Of a stretch of 64,000 nt of DNA, positions 26,229 through 35,924 are shown one piece after another. The position numbers and the translations under genes were made by a program. The stretch is from an uncultured Clostridia bacterium (lineage in GTDB: Bacteria > Bacillota > Clostridia > Oscillospirales > Ruminococcaceae), in contig CANRDI010000001.1 of NCBI GenBank assembly GCA_947629335.1, positions 186,001-250,000 on the forward strand, given 5' to 3'. How positions within the stretch are numbered: position 1 is the first letter of the stretch; each line of letters starts with the position of its first letter. The notes beneath the pieces were generated by a model that was given only the letters and a program-made list of their open reading frames with translations, was not told where the DNA came from and searched no databases.

Positions 26229-26726
26229 ATGCAGCGGATCATTGAACTTGCAGAAAAAATTAAAAAGGAATACGGCGGAGCGGATATTATAGAAACAGCC
26301 GAAAACGCGGGAGCAAAGGTTTGGTTCAGAAAACTCGGCTCTCTGAAGGGATTTTACCTGTATGAAAACGGCATAAGGTACATTGTCATAAACGAAGAGT
26401 TAGACGAAAAGATGAAAGAAGTTGTATGCGCTCACGAGCTTGGTCACGACCAGCTTCACCGCGAGCTTTCAAAAGGTAGGATAAGTGAAACAACGTTGTT
26501 TCTTGAAAACAATAAGACCGAACGCGAGGCAAATTTGTTTGCGGCAAGCCTGCTTATTTCCGACGGTGAGATATTATCGGAGCTTGAAAGCGACAACTCT
26601 TCCGATTTAATTTCCGCAAGGCTCGGTTATCCCCGTGAGATAGTTTTGTACAAGCTCGAAATAATGAACAGTACGGGCGGCGGATTTAACATTTCGGAAA
26701 TAAAGAACGATTTTTTAAAGGAATGA
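26229..26726 (+). CDS. ImmA/IrrE family metallopeptidase
   Basis: 165 residues of a gluzincin-like fold with the zinc motif HELGH (69-73) in VVCAHELGHDQLH, and the downstream EREANLFAASLLI helix that supplies the third ligand. Relatives cleave an XRE repressor on DNA damage or other stress; the preceding gene is the evident candidate substrate. The next gene starts 8 bp downstream. GGAGG precedes the ATG. Confidence 0.9.
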   Translation: MQRIIELAEKIKKEYGGADIIETAENAGAKVWFRKLGSLKGFYLYENGIRYIVINEELDEKMKEVVCAHELGHDQLHRELSKGRISETTLFLENNKTEREANLFAASLLISDGEILSELESDNSSDLISARLGYPREIVLYKLEIMNSTGGGFNISEIKNDFLKE

Positions 26727-26733
26727 TTTGCAT

Positions 26734-27750
26734 ATGGAAATAAAATCGGTATTAAAAGATCTTACAAATTGTGCGGGAGTTTCGGGCGACGAATTTCCTG
26801 CGTCTGAAAAAGCTGCGGAATATCTCCGTAAATATGCGGATAATGTAAGCGTAGACGCTTTCGGAAGCGTCACGGGTCTTGTCGGTACAAATGACCCTAA
26901 TGCGAAAACACTTCTTCTTGACGCGCACATTGACCGCGTAGGACTTATAGTTACGTTTATTGACGAAAGAGGATTTGTGGGGGTAGGCGCTTGCGGGGCA
27001 TTTGATCTGAGAACGCTTTTGGCTCAGTCTGTAACTATTCATGGTAAAAAGAAAATTTTCGGAGTTGTTTCAACTTTGCCTCCCCATGTTTCAAAAGAAA
27101 AGTCTGCTCCGGAGGTCGGCGATATTTTCATTGACATCGGTCTGTCAAAGGAAAAAGCGGAAGAGGTCATTTCCCTCGGCGACAGAATTACCGTAAATTC
27201 GGAGTTCCGCGAGCTGTTCGGAAATATTGTTTCCGTTCCCGCTGTTGACGACAGAGGCGGCGTTTGCGCGATACTGCTCGCGCTTGAAATGCTTAAAGGC
27301 AGAAATATTTCGTATAATATTGCCGTTTGTTTTTCCTGCCGCGAAGAAACAGGCGAAAGCGGCGCGAAAATGAACGGATTTAAGATACGCCCGAACGAAG
27401 CGCTTGTTATTGATGTTTCATTCGGCAAAACTCCCGACAGCTCACCAAAGGATACCGCAAAACTCGGAAGCGGCGTTATGATCGGCTTTTCCGCAAGTCT
27501 TGACAAGGATATGTCAAACAAACTGTGCTGTATTGCGAAAAGCGCGGACATTTCGTATACGCGCGAGGTTATGCCGTCTTCAACGGGAACAAACGCCGAC
27601 GCTTTGGGAACAAGCTCAAACGGCGTAAAATGCTGTACTTTGTCGATACCCATAAGATATATGCATACCGCCGTAGAGACAGTTGGTATACGGGATATTG
27701 AAGCGACAGCCGCGCTTATTTGCAGATATGCGGAGGGAAACGTAAAATGA
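26734..27750 (+). CDS. M42 family aminopeptidase (first of a tandem pair)
   Basis: 338 residues. Metal-binding landmarks include LLDAHIDRVGLIV, PAVDDRGGVCA, SCREETGESGAK and the C-terminal RYMHTAVE, as in M42 tetrahedral aminopeptidases or glutamyl aminopeptidases. I prefer the ATG at 26734; a TTG at 26728 is in frame. It would trim peptides in the cytoplasm. Its stop overlaps the start of the second M42 gene, so the two may form mixed oligomers. Confidence 0.9.
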   Translation: MEIKSVLKDLTNCAGVSGDEFPASEKAAEYLRKYADNVSVDAFGSVTGLVGTNDPNAKTLLLDAHIDRVGLIVTFIDERGFVGVGACGAFDLRTLLAQSVTIHGKKKIFGVVSTLPPHVSKEKSAPEVGDIFIDIGLSKEKAEEVISLGDRITVNSEFRELFGNIVSVPAVDDRGGVCAILLALEMLKGRNISYNIAVCFSCREETGESGAKMNGFKIRPNEALVIDVSFGKTPDSSPKDTAKLGSGVMIGFSASLDKDMSNKLCCIAKSADISYTREVMPSSTGTNADALGTSSNGVKCCTLSIPIRYMHTAVETVGIRDIEATAALICRYAEGNVK

Positions 27751-28760
27751 ACGAAATGTTAAAACAGCTTTGTGAAATAAACGGCGCTTCGGGCGACGAA
27801 CGCAGAGTTCGTGAATTTATACTGAATAACATCAATGCTGACTACGTTTTTACTGACAATCTCGGAAATCTGACAGTTTTTAAAAAAGGCAAAAAAGTTC
27901 CGAAAAATAAAATTATGTATGCCGCGCATATGGACGAGGTCGGACTTATGATAACATATGCCGACGAAGAGGGCTTTTTGCGGTTTGGAGCGGTAGGCGG
28001 AATAGACCCCGCGGTGCTGCTTGGCAGAGGATTTAAGCTCGAAAACGGGGCTTACGCCGTATGCTCTACAAAAGCCATTCATCAACAGTCAAAAGAAGAA
28101 CGCGCAAAAATTCCCGAAATAAGTGAGCTTTATCTTGACGTCGGAGCAAACGATCGGGAAGAAGCCGAGAAAATTGCTCCACTCGGAAGCTATGCGTATT
28201 TTGACGCGGATCAATTTGAGTTTGGCGACGGATTTTTAAAGGGAAAGGCGATAGACGACCGCGCAGGATGCAGCATAATGATGAATATGATAAACGGCAA
28301 ACCAGAATATGACGCCTGGTATGTTTTTACCGTTCAGGAGGAGATAGGAACGCGCGGAGCGGCTGCGGCGGCGTTTGCTGTTGCTCCGGACATTGCGTTT
28401 GTTCTTGAGGCGACGACTGCCTGTGATATATCTGGAGTTTCCGGTGCGAAAAAGGTCTGTGAGCTTGGAAAAGGCGCAGTAGTTTCATACATGGACAACG
28501 GTACTCTCTACGACCGAGAATTGTATTCACTTGCTATGAAAACTGCTTCTGAAAACAACATACCCGTTCAGACAAAAACGCTTATTGCCGGCGGAAACGA
28601 CAGCCGCGCTATACACCAAAGCCGTTCGGGGGTAAGAACATGTTCAATCTCCGTTCCGTGCAGATATCTTCATTCGCCGTCATGTGTTATAAAAACGAGC
28701 GATCTGGACGCAGCGGGCGCTCTTGCGGAAAAAATGCTGTCCGAGGCTGCGAATATATGA
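27747..28760 (+). CDS. M42 family aminopeptidase (second of a tandem pair)
   Basis: 337 residues, start ATG overlapping the previous stop (ATGA). It has AAHMDEVGLMI, KAIDDRAGCSI, VQEEIGTRGAA and RYLHSPSCV, a complete set of M42 metal and catalytic residues. It is clearly a diverged paralogue of the upstream gene. The downstream acetyltransferase again overlaps by ATGA. Confidence 0.92.
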   Translation: MNEMLKQLCEINGASGDERRVREFILNNINADYVFTDNLGNLTVFKKGKKVPKNKIMYAAHMDEVGLMITYADEEGFLRFGAVGGIDPAVLLGRGFKLENGAYAVCSTKAIHQQSKEERAKIPEISELYLDVGANDREEAEKIAPLGSYAYFDADQFEFGDGFLKGKAIDDRAGCSIMMNMINGKPEYDAWYVFTVQEEIGTRGAAAAAFAVAPDIAFVLEATTACDISGVSGAKKVCELGKGAVVSYMDNGTLYDRELYSLAMKTASENNIPVQTKTLIAGGNDSRAIHQSRSGVRTCSISVPCRYLHSPSCVIKTSDLDAAGALAEKMLSEAANI

Positions 28761-29458
28761 TAAAGCGCATTAATTCCGAAAATGAGCTTGATTTGCCTGA
28801 AAGCGGCGTTGAAGCTCAGAAAATAAGAGCGCTTCTCAAATGTTACAATACAGATCATGATTTTTGCAGGTTTTTTAGATCGGAAAGTCTGATAATAACG
28901 TTATTTTATAATGACGCCGTAATTTGCGAAACTAACAAGAACGGTATTGATATTGAAGAATTATGTGAATTTGTAAATTTCTGCGGAGCTTCGAGGATTT
29001 TCTGCTCTGAAGAACTTGGGAAAATACTTTGTGAAAAATTGTCGTTTAACTGCAAAATACTGAATTTAATGAAATTTTCGGGAGCTTTAAAAGAAAATTG
29101 CAACGAGATCAAAGAACTTTCGCTTTCTGAAGCCTATGAGATACTGAAAACGGCTTTTAATATTGAATACGAGTCTTGGTATCTTGAAATGTCACACAGA
29201 ACGAGACACGGCATTTCTCGGTTTTACGGCAATGAAAGCTCTGTCCTTTGCGTACAGCATGACCTTTGCGGAGAGGCTCTTTTATCTCAGATAGCGACAT
29301 TGCCCGATAAACGAAGACAAGGAAGCGCTTCGGGACTTATAATGTCAGTTTGCAATAGACTGAATGATGTTTTCCTGCTTTGTGAAAATGAGTTGCTTGG
29401 TTTTTACGAAAGTATAGGATTTGAGCGCTGCGGGAAAAAATATGAACTTTATAAATAG
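28757..29458 (+). CDS. GNAT-family acetyltransferase-like protein
   Basis: 233 residues starting at the ATG that overlaps the M42 stop. The C-terminal part has an acetyl-CoA binding pattern (LPDKRRQGSASGLIMSVCNRL) and ends with LGFYESIGFERCGKKYELYK, typical of GNAT domains. The N-terminal 120 residues look like a degenerate second GNAT half. Substrate unknown. It is the last gene of the XRE-M42 operon. Confidence 0.8.
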   Translation: MIKRINSENELDLPESGVEAQKIRALLKCYNTDHDFCRFFRSESLIITLFYNDAVICETNKNGIDIEELCEFVNFCGASRIFCSEELGKILCEKLSFNCKILNLMKFSGALKENCNEIKELSLSEAYEILKTAFNIEYESWYLEMSHRTRHGISRFYGNESSVLCVQHDLCGEALLSQIATLPDKRRQGSASGLIMSVCNRLNDVFLLCENELLGFYESIGFERCGKKYELYK

Positions 29459-29615
29459 GACATTCGGAAGATTTTCGGGTGAAATAAAACCTCCGTCGGA
29501 GCTTGTCCGACAGCGGACGCTCAGGCGCGGGATTTTTCGACAGCCTGATTTTTCGGCAGTTTTATGTAAAAAATAATTCATATATATTGACTAAATTGTA
29601 AATATGTGGTACAAT
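29459..29615 (+). promoter_or_regulatory. Intergenic region with small hairpin and the tmk promoter
   Basis: A 6-bp hairpin GTCGGA-GCTTG-TCCGAC occurs near 29494-29510. The phrase TTTTTCGACAGCCTGATTTTT near 29535 has a relative near 8660. The tmk promoter is TTGACT (29587-29592), 17 bp, TACAAT (29610-29615). Confidence 0.55.
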
Positions 29616-29647
29616 ATATTATATAATGATTTTCGGAAGTGTTTATA

Positions 29648-30313
29648 ATGACAAAAGGAAAACTTATTGTACTCGACGGTTTGGACGGAAGCGGAAAATC
29701 GACCCAGCTTGAGCTTGCGGCAGACTATCTTCGGAAAAAAGGCGTTAAATTCCGTTCGGTGAGCTTTCCGAACTATAATACAGCGAGCGGACAGCTCGTA
29801 AGCGAATACCTTAGCGGGAAAATAAAATGCGAGGGAATAAACGGCGCTTATTCTGCTTCAGCTATATATGCAGTTGACAGATATGCAAGCTATGCAACCG
29901 ACTGGAAGGAATTTTATCAAAGCGGTGGTCTTGTCATAACAGGGCGCTATACGACTTCAAATGCGATCTACCAGCTCGCTAAAATGCCGAATGAAATGTA
30001 TAAGGATTTTCTCGGATGGCTTTTTGATTTTGAATACAATAAGCTCGGACTTCCCGAACCGAATAAGGTTATCTTTCTCGATATGCCGATAGAGATATCT
30101 CAGGAGCTTCTGAAAAAGCGTTATGACGGTGACGACAGCAAGAAAGATATTCACGAAAGAAACATTGAATTTCTTGAAGAATGCCGCAAGTGCGCGCTGT
30201 TTTCCGCCGAAAACTGCGGTTGGAGCGTTGTTGAATGTGCAAAGGATAATGTTCCGCTTGCAATTGAAGAAATTCACAAAATGATCTGTGAACAGCTTGA
30301 TGAAATGATTTAG
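29648..30313 (+). CDS. tmk: Thymidylate kinase
   Basis: 221 residues from the ATG at 29648 (GGAAGTG upstream). The P-loop GLDGSGKST spans 11-19, with a DR-type motif in AVDRYAS and a LID-like KKRYDGDDSKKDIHE. It phosphorylates dTMP. It is slightly longer than common Tmk and resembles the thymidylate-kinase-like branch seen in Clostridia. First gene of a long plus-strand run. Confidence 0.88.
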   Translation: MTKGKLIVLDGLDGSGKSTQLELAADYLRKKGVKFRSVSFPNYNTASGQLVSEYLSGKIKCEGINGAYSASAIYAVDRYASYATDWKEFYQSGGLVITGRYTTSNAIYQLAKMPNEMYKDFLGWLFDFEYNKLGLPEPNKVIFLDMPIEISQELLKKRYDGDDSKKDIHERNIEFLEECRKCALFSAENCGWSVVECAKDNVPLAIEEIHKMICEQLDEMI

Positions 30314-30330
30314 TTTTAAGGAGCAAAAAA

Positions 30331-30870
30331 ATGGTTTATGTATTTTTGGCAAACGGATTTGAAGAAACAGAAGCGATTGCGCCAATTGATATGCTGCGCC
30401 GCGCGAGGCTTGATGTAAAGACTGTCGGAATTGGCGGAAAAGATGTTGAAAGTTCTCACGGGATACCTATGAAAACCGATATTTCCGATAAAGAGGCAGA
30501 GCTTTCTGATAGGCTCGAAATGATTGTTCTTCCCGGAGGTACTCTCGGAACGGAAAATCTCGACAAATCGCCTGTGGTTCAGTCGGCAATTGACTTCTGC
30601 GTGAAGAATAAGATACCGATGGGCGCTATATGCGCCGCTCCGTCAATATTCGGAAAAAGAGGACTTTTAAAAGGAGCTGTGGCTACGGCTTTCCCCGACT
30701 ACAGAAAATATCTCGAAGGCGCAAAAATTGCCGAGAGTAATGTAATAACAGACGGTCTGTTTACGACCGCCGCGGGCGCGGGAGTTTCCGTTGAGTTCGG
30801 TCTGGAACTTGTAAGCGTGCTTAAAGGAAAAGAACTCAGCAACTCAATTAGAAAGCAGATACAATGCTAA
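30331..30870 (+). CDS. DJ-1/PfpI family protein
   Basis: 179 residues with the nucleophile elbow cysteine C101 in GAICAAPSIFG and the acidic partner in ANGFEETEAIAP, both standard for the DJ-1/YajL/ThiJ group. Family members have been described as protein or nucleotide deglycases or redox-stress chaperones; which applies here is not visible. AAGGAG precedes the ATG. Its last codons overlap the next gene by 7 bp. Confidence 0.9.
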   Translation: MVYVFLANGFEETEAIAPIDMLRRARLDVKTVGIGGKDVESSHGIPMKTDISDKEAELSDRLEMIVLPGGTLGTENLDKSPVVQSAIDFCVKNKIPMGAICAAPSIFGKRGLLKGAVATAFPDYRKYLEGAKIAESNVITDGLFTTAAGAGVSVEFGLELVSVLKGKELSNSIRKQIQC

Positions 30871-31394
30871 AAGTAAAATCCGCGCTCAGACGCGAGCTTA
30901 TTGCAAAAAGAAAAGCAATGAGCCAAAATGAAAGAACTTTCGCCGATGAAAGTATTTTCAGACAGCTTTTGCCTTTTGTAGAAAAAGCGAGTTCGGTTTT
31001 CTGCTATGCTTCTACGGAAATTGAGGTCGATACAAGACGGCTTATCGACTATTGTCTTGCAGAAAAAATACCCGTGGCGCTTCCCGTGAGCGGCGACAGC
31101 GAGCTTTCGTTCTTTTATATCGACAGTACCGAACAGCTTAAAAAAGGGCGCTATAATATTGACGAGCCGCCGCAGTCAAGACCCGCTTTTGCTGACGGGA
31201 AAACGCTTTTGGTAGTTCCTGCGTTGTGCGCTGACGGAAAAGGTTTTCGGCTCGGCTACGGCAAAGGATATTACGACAGATTTCTTGAAAACTTCAAAGG
31301 AATCAGCGTTATTATATGTTACAGAAGTTTTAAATGTGAGGTTCCGACAGAACCGCACGATATGCGGACGTTATTCACGATTTTCGATGAATGA
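30864..31394 (+). CDS. 5-formyltetrahydrofolate cyclo-ligase
   Basis: 176 residues. The basic N-terminus (LRRELIAKRKAMS) and the C-terminal glycine-rich motif RLGYGKGYYDRFL are diagnostic of 5-FCL (YgfA/MTHFS). It converts 5-formyl-THF to 5,10-methenyl-THF with ATP. It is coupled to the DJ-1 gene by overlap and followed 21 bp later by mltG. Confidence 0.93.
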   Translation: MLKVKSALRRELIAKRKAMSQNERTFADESIFRQLLPFVEKASSVFCYASTEIEVDTRRLIDYCLAEKIPVALPVSGDSELSFFYIDSTEQLKKGRYNIDEPPQSRPAFADGKTLLVVPALCADGKGFRLGYGKGYYDRFLENFKGISVIICYRSFKCEVPTEPHDMRTLFTIFDE

Positions 31395-31415
31395 GCCGCT
31401 CGACGGAGGTCATCT

Positions 31416-32837
31416 ATGGACGAACATGAATTAAGATTTGACGAGGACTCGGACGATCAGGAAAATGAATATACGGAAGAACAGGACAATGGATTTTCGG
31501 AAAATTTTGAAGAAACACAAGAAATTTCCGGAATTTCTGATTATTCCGATGAAGAACGGAAAATTCGTCCGAGAGAAGAATTTACAGAACTGAATTCTGC
31601 CGACGATCTGCAAAAAACGCGGCTCATGAATTCTGTCACCGATAATACTTCTTATCATTCTGCGTCTGAAAACACGGTAAAGCGCCGTAAAAAGCATAAA
31701 AAGAAAAAGCAGATAAATCACACAAGAACTATGGGACAAGTCTTTCTCGGAGTTCTTATTGCCGTTACGTCGTTGGCGGTAGGGGTGGTCCTTTCGGTAT
31801 TCATCATAAACGGAATGCGTGATTTTACCGGAATGGCAAAAACCGTGCGCGAAGCCGAAGTAATGATTGACAGCAGTATGCCTTCGGACAAGATAGTAGA
31901 CGAGCTTTATAAAAGCGGGATAATAGATATGCCGTATCTGATGAAAACCTATATCAATCTCACGGACGACGGCACAAAGCCTTTCCTCACAGGAAGCTAT
32001 AAGCTCTATTCCAATATGTCCTATGTAAATATAATAAACGTTCTGAAATCTCCCAAAACATATACCGAAACTATCTCCGTAACGATACCGGAGGGCTTTA
32101 CCGCGAAGGAGATCGGAGAGCTTCTCGAAAAGAATTATGTATGCCGAGCGGTGGATTTTGAAAAGTATTATAAGAGCAAGCTGAATAAATACGATTTTGA
32201 AGAAGGCATTAATGACGACAAAAACCGCTTTAATATGCTTGAAGGTTATCTTTTCCCAGACACCTATGAGTTTTACGTCATTGACGATCTGAAGAAAAAC
32301 CCGAATTTCGACACCTCGTATTATGCGGGTCTTGCTGCTGAAAAAATGTACGACAACTTTGAGGACAAGATAACAAAGAAGATGAAACAGCGTATGGAAG
32401 AACTCGGAATGACGCTTGACGAGGTGATACGGCTCGCTTCACTTATTTGCTGGGAAGGAACAAACGAGAAAAACATGGCGGGAATTTCTTCGGTATTCCA
32501 CAATCGTCTTAATAACTCCGATAAATTTCCTTTGCTACAGTCCGATACGACCGACACTTATATTGAAGAGGTAATCGCTCCGACTGAAACATCGACAAAT
32601 AAGGATAAGATCGCGGAGATTGAGGACGCATATGACACATACAAGTGCGAGGGTTTGCCTGCGGGAGCGATTTGCAATCCCGGACTTGACGCAATAAACG
32701 CTGCGCTTTATCCTTCTGACACTGACTATTATTTCTTTCTTGCGGCAAAGGATGGCACTTTCTATTGGGCAAAAACTCATGAAGAACACGAGCAGAATAT
32801 AAAAGACGCCGCGCTGAGAGAGGACAGCGAGAGCTGA
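31416..32837 (+). CDS. mltG: Endolytic transglycosylase MltG
   Basis: 473 residues. A long acidic cytoplasmic tail (1-90) and a basic stretch (KRRKKHKKKK) lead to a membrane helix at about 108-132, then a LysM-like and YceG domain outside. The catalytic glutamate is retained in LASLICWEGTNEKN, and SSVFHNRLNN...PLLQSDTT matches the family. It would cut nascent glycan strands to end their elongation. The long N-terminal tail resembles that of streptococcal MltG and may be a regulatory site. Confidence 0.92.
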   Translation: MDEHELRFDEDSDDQENEYTEEQDNGFSENFEETQEISGISDYSDEERKIRPREEFTELNSADDLQKTRLMNSVTDNTSYHSASENTVKRRKKHKKKKQINHTRTMGQVFLGVLIAVTSLAVGVVLSVFIINGMRDFTGMAKTVREAEVMIDSSMPSDKIVDELYKSGIIDMPYLMKTYINLTDDGTKPFLTGSYKLYSNMSYVNIINVLKSPKTYTETISVTIPEGFTAKEIGELLEKNYVCRAVDFEKYYKSKLNKYDFEEGINDDKNRFNMLEGYLFPDTYEFYVIDDLKKNPNFDTSYYAGLAAEKMYDNFEDKITKKMKQRMEELGMTLDEVIRLASLICWEGTNEKNMAGISSVFHNRLNNSDKFPLLQSDTTDTYIEEVIAPTETSTNKDKIAEIEDAYDTYKCEGLPAGAICNPGLDAINAALYPSDTDYYFFLAAKDGTFYWAKTHEEHEQNIKDAALREDSES

Positions 32838-32847
32838 GGTGCAAATT

Positions 32848-34101
32848 TTGGACAGGAAAACAGAACTTCTTTCACCCGCAGGTGATTTCGAGAGCCTTTT
32901 GTACGCTCTTGATTACGGAGCAGACGCGGTATATCTCGGCGGAAAGATATTCGGAATGAGAGCGGGAGCTAAAAATTTCACCGAAGAAGAACTTTGTACA
33001 GCCGTGCAGACAGCGCATAAAAAAGGCGCTAAAGTCTACATTACCTGTAACATAGTTCCGAACAACGATGAGATCGAGCTTTTTCCCGAATTTATCTCGG
33101 CTGTTGCAAACGCGGGAGCAGACGCGGTTATCGCCGCAGATATAGGCATAATTTCTCTTATTCGGGAACTTATGCCTGAGCTGGAGATACACGCGTCAAC
33201 TCAAACGGGGATAGTAAATTACAGAACAGCCGCCGAACTTTATAAAATGAGAGTTAAACGCGCTGTATTGGCGCGCGAACTAAGTCTTAAAGAGATAAAG
33301 AAAATAAGACAAAATATTCCCGATGATATGGAATTAGAAACTTTTGTACATGGAGCGATGTGCGTGTCGTTTTCAGGCAGATGTCTTATTTCCGAATATC
33401 TCACGGGAAGAAACGCAAACCGCGGCGAATGTGCCCAGCCCTGCCGTTGGGAGTATTATCTTATGGAACAAAAACGTCCCGGCGAGTTTTATCAGGTCTT
33501 TGAGGACGAACGGGGAAGTTATATCCTGAACGCAAGAGATATGTGTATGATAGGGCATATAGATGACCTGATCGAAGCGGGGATAGACAGCCTGAAAATT
33601 GAGGGCAGAGCAAAGTCTGCATATTATACTGCGCTTACGACAAATGCCTACAGAGCAGCGCTTAATTGCGCATTGAAGGGAGAAGAAGTTCCGAACTGGG
33701 TTTTTGACGAAATGAATAAGATCAGCCACCGCCCTTACTGTACAGGATTTTTCTACGGAGATCCTAAAAACGGAAGCGGCTCGCAGGCTCCTTCGGAGAT
33801 AACAAACGGCGGTCAGTATTTTTCTGACAGCAGCTATATCCGCAATTATGATTTTGTAGGCGCTGTCGAAGAATGTGAAAACGGGATTATGAAACTTCTT
33901 GTGCGGAATTATTTTGAGATGACAGATGAACTTGAACTTGTAATTCCGAAAAAAGAGCCGATTAAATTTGTACCGAAAAAGATGATAGATAAAGACGGCG
34001 AAGAAATTTCTGCTGCAAACCACCCGATGGAGTATATAACTGTTGCCGCAGACATAAATGCTCCGCCGAGGTCGCTTTTAAGGAGAAAGTTAAAGAGGTA
34101 A
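32848..34101 (+). CDS. U32 family peptidase-like tRNA hydroxylation protein
   Basis: 417 residues from a TTG at 32848, 6 bp after GAGGTG; the GTG at 32839 lies within that ribosome site. The N-terminal barrel has ELLSPAGDFESL and HASTQTGIVN, then the U32 signature ETFVHGAMCVSFSGRCLIS followed by RGECAQPCRW with clustered cysteines. Close relatives (YrrO/TrhP, YegQ) act in prephenate-dependent 5-hydroxyuridine formation in tRNA, so a proteolytic role is unlikely. Only one member is seen here. Confidence 0.9.
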   Translation: MDRKTELLSPAGDFESLLYALDYGADAVYLGGKIFGMRAGAKNFTEEELCTAVQTAHKKGAKVYITCNIVPNNDEIELFPEFISAVANAGADAVIAADIGIISLIRELMPELEIHASTQTGIVNYRTAAELYKMRVKRAVLARELSLKEIKKIRQNIPDDMELETFVHGAMCVSFSGRCLISEYLTGRNANRGECAQPCRWEYYLMEQKRPGEFYQVFEDERGSYILNARDMCMIGHIDDLIEAGIDSLKIEGRAKSAYYTALTTNAYRAALNCALKGEEVPNWVFDEMNKISHRPYCTGFFYGDPKNGSGSQAPSEITNGGQYFSDSSYIRNYDFVGAVEECENGIMKLLVRNYFEMTDELELVIPKKEPIKFVPKKMIDKDGEEISAANHPMEYITVAADINAPPRSLLRRKLKR

Positions 34102-34103
34102 AA

Positions 34104-34754
34104 ATGGAAAATTCCGAGATATTTCCGCATATTGACCATACATTGTTAAATCCTGTTGCAACTTCAAAACAGATCGCCGCTCTTTGCCGCGAGGCTCTGA
34201 ATTATAATACTGCGTCGGTATGTATACCGCCCTGCTTTGTAAAAAGAGTATGGGAAAAATTTCCGGAGCTTAATATCTGCACGGTCATAGGTTTTCCGCT
34301 CGGCTATTCTACCGCTCAGACAAAGTGGTTTGAAACAAAGGACGCAATTGTATGCGGAGCGGACGAAATTGATATGGTAATAAATCAGACCGAAGTGAAA
34401 AACGGCAGGTTTTCGGTTGTTGAAAAAGAAATAGCGCTTATTAAAGACGCCTGTAAAAACAGGATACTTAAAGTTATTGTTGAAACCTGTAATCTTACAC
34501 GGCAGGAAAAGATCGAGCTTTGCAGAGTTGTTACAAGCGCCGGAGCGGATTATATCAAGACATCGACGGGTTTCGGTTCGTCGGGCGCGGCAATCGAGGA
34601 CGTTTATCTTTTCAGAAAATATATCGGAGATAACGTCAAAATAAAAGCTGCGGGAGGAATTAAATCAAAAGAACAGCTCGAAATGTTTTTGAACGCGGGC
34701 TGTGATAGAATAGGAACAAGCTCGGCGGTAAAAATGCTGATTGAGGGTGATTGA
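34104..34754 (+). CDS. deoC: Deoxyribose-phosphate aldolase
   Basis: 216 residues of TIM-barrel aldolase. HIDHTLLNP at the start, DEIDMVINQ, and the Schiff-base lysine in YIKTSTGFG are diagnostic. It splits deoxyribose 5-phosphate into glyceraldehyde 3-phosphate and acetaldehyde. The start lies 2 bp after the U32 gene and the stop abuts deoB, making a nucleoside-salvage pair. Confidence 0.95.
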   Translation: MENSEIFPHIDHTLLNPVATSKQIAALCREALNYNTASVCIPPCFVKRVWEKFPELNICTVIGFPLGYSTAQTKWFETKDAIVCGADEIDMVINQTEVKNGRFSVVEKEIALIKDACKNRILKVIVETCNLTRQEKIELCRVVTSAGADYIKTSTGFGSSGAAIEDVYLFRKYIGDNVKIKAAGGIKSKEQLEMFLNAGCDRIGTSSAVKMLIEGD

Positions 34755-35924
34755 ATGATTAAACGTGTTTTTCTCATAGTACTTGACAGCTTCGGTATCG
34801 GAGAAATGCCCGATGCAGCCGAATTTGGCGATAAAGGCGCAAATACGCTTCGTTCCTGCTTTAACACGGGAAAACTGAATGTGCCGAATATGGCAAAGCT
34901 CGGACTGTTTAATATTGAAGGTGTTGATTTCGGCGCAAAAGAACCCTCTCCAAGCGGAGCTTTCGCGCGTCTTTCCGAGCTTTCCAAGGGCAAGGACACA
35001 ACCACGGGTCATTGGGAAATTGCAGGAATAATAAGTGAAAATCCGTTTCCTACATTCCCCGACGGATTTCCAAAAGAAGTAATTGACGAATTTGAGCGCA
35101 GAACAGGCAGAAAAACGCTCTGCAACAAGCCGTATTCGGGAACAAAGGTCATAGCCGACTACGGCGAAGAACATATGAAGTCGGGCGCGCTTATTGTCTA
35201 TACATCTGCGGACAGCGTTTTCCAGATAGCCGCTCACGAAAATATCGTTCCTGTTGAAAAACTTTACGAATACTGTCGGACAGCACGGGAGATACTTACG
35301 GGAGAATATGCCGTAGGGAGAGTTATTGCGCGCCCGTTTGAGGGGGAATATCCGTTTGTCAGGACGCCGCGCAGACATGATTTCTCGCTTGTTCCGCCGA
35401 AAAAAACGATGCTTGATGTCCTTTCGGAAAACGGTTTTGAAACGATCGGAGTCGGAAAGATATACGATATTTTCGCAGGAAAAGGTATAACCGACAGCAA
35501 CAGAAATATCGGAAACGCCGAGGATATGAGGATAACTTCCCAATATCAAAAGCGAGATTTTTCGGGACTGTGTTTTGTAAATCTTGTGGATTTTGATATG
35601 CAGTTTGGTCATAGACGAGATCCTGAGGGCTATACAAACGCGCTGAACGAATTTGATATTTGGCTGGGAGAATTTATCGGAAAAATGCAAAGCGAAGATG
35701 TGCTTATACTGACCGCCGACCATGGCTGCGACCCTTGTCACAGCGGAACGGATCATACACGCGAATATATACCCGTTCTGATTTGCGGGGAAAAGATAAA
35801 GCACGTTAATCTCGGAACAAGAGCGGGATTTTGCGAGATAGCGGCGACTGTGCTTCGGCTTTTCGGCATTGAAAGCGGTACAGACGGATTTGCGGAAGGA
35901 ATAGTCAAAAAAGGCAATGTTTAA
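34755..35924 (+). CDS. deoB: Phosphopentomutase
   Basis: 389 residues of alkaline-phosphatase fold. VLDSFGIGEMPDA at the N-terminus gives a metal ligand, KDTTTGHWEIAG carries the phosphorylated threonine, and TADHGCDP and GTDHTREYIP complete the site. It interconverts (deoxy)ribose 1- and 5-phosphates and feeds DeoC. The start directly follows the deoC stop. The next gene overlaps by 8 bp. Confidence 0.95.
   Translation: MIKRVFLIVLDSFGIGEMPDAAEFGDKGANTLRSCFNTGKLNVPNMAKLGLFNIEGVDFGAKEPSPSGAFARLSELSKGKDTTTGHWEIAGIISENPFPTFPDGFPKEVIDEFERRTGRKTLCNKPYSGTKVIADYGEEHMKSGALIVYTSADSVFQIAAHENIVPVEKLYEYCRTAREILTGEYAVGRVIARPFEGEYPFVRTPRRHDFSLVPPKKTMLDVLSENGFETIGVGKIYDIFAGKGITDSNRNIGNAEDMRITSQYQKRDFSGLCFVNLVDFDMQFGHRRDPEGYTNALNEFDIWLGEFIGKMQSEDVLILTADHGCDPCHSGTDHTREYIPVLICGEKIKHVNLGTRAGFCEIAATVLRLFGIESGTDGFAEGIVKKGNV

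Noticed and set aside
34665-35804. 379-residue minus-strand frame opposite deoB
   Set aside because: Long but antisense to a clear phosphopentomutase and rich in odd composition; a shadow of codon bias.
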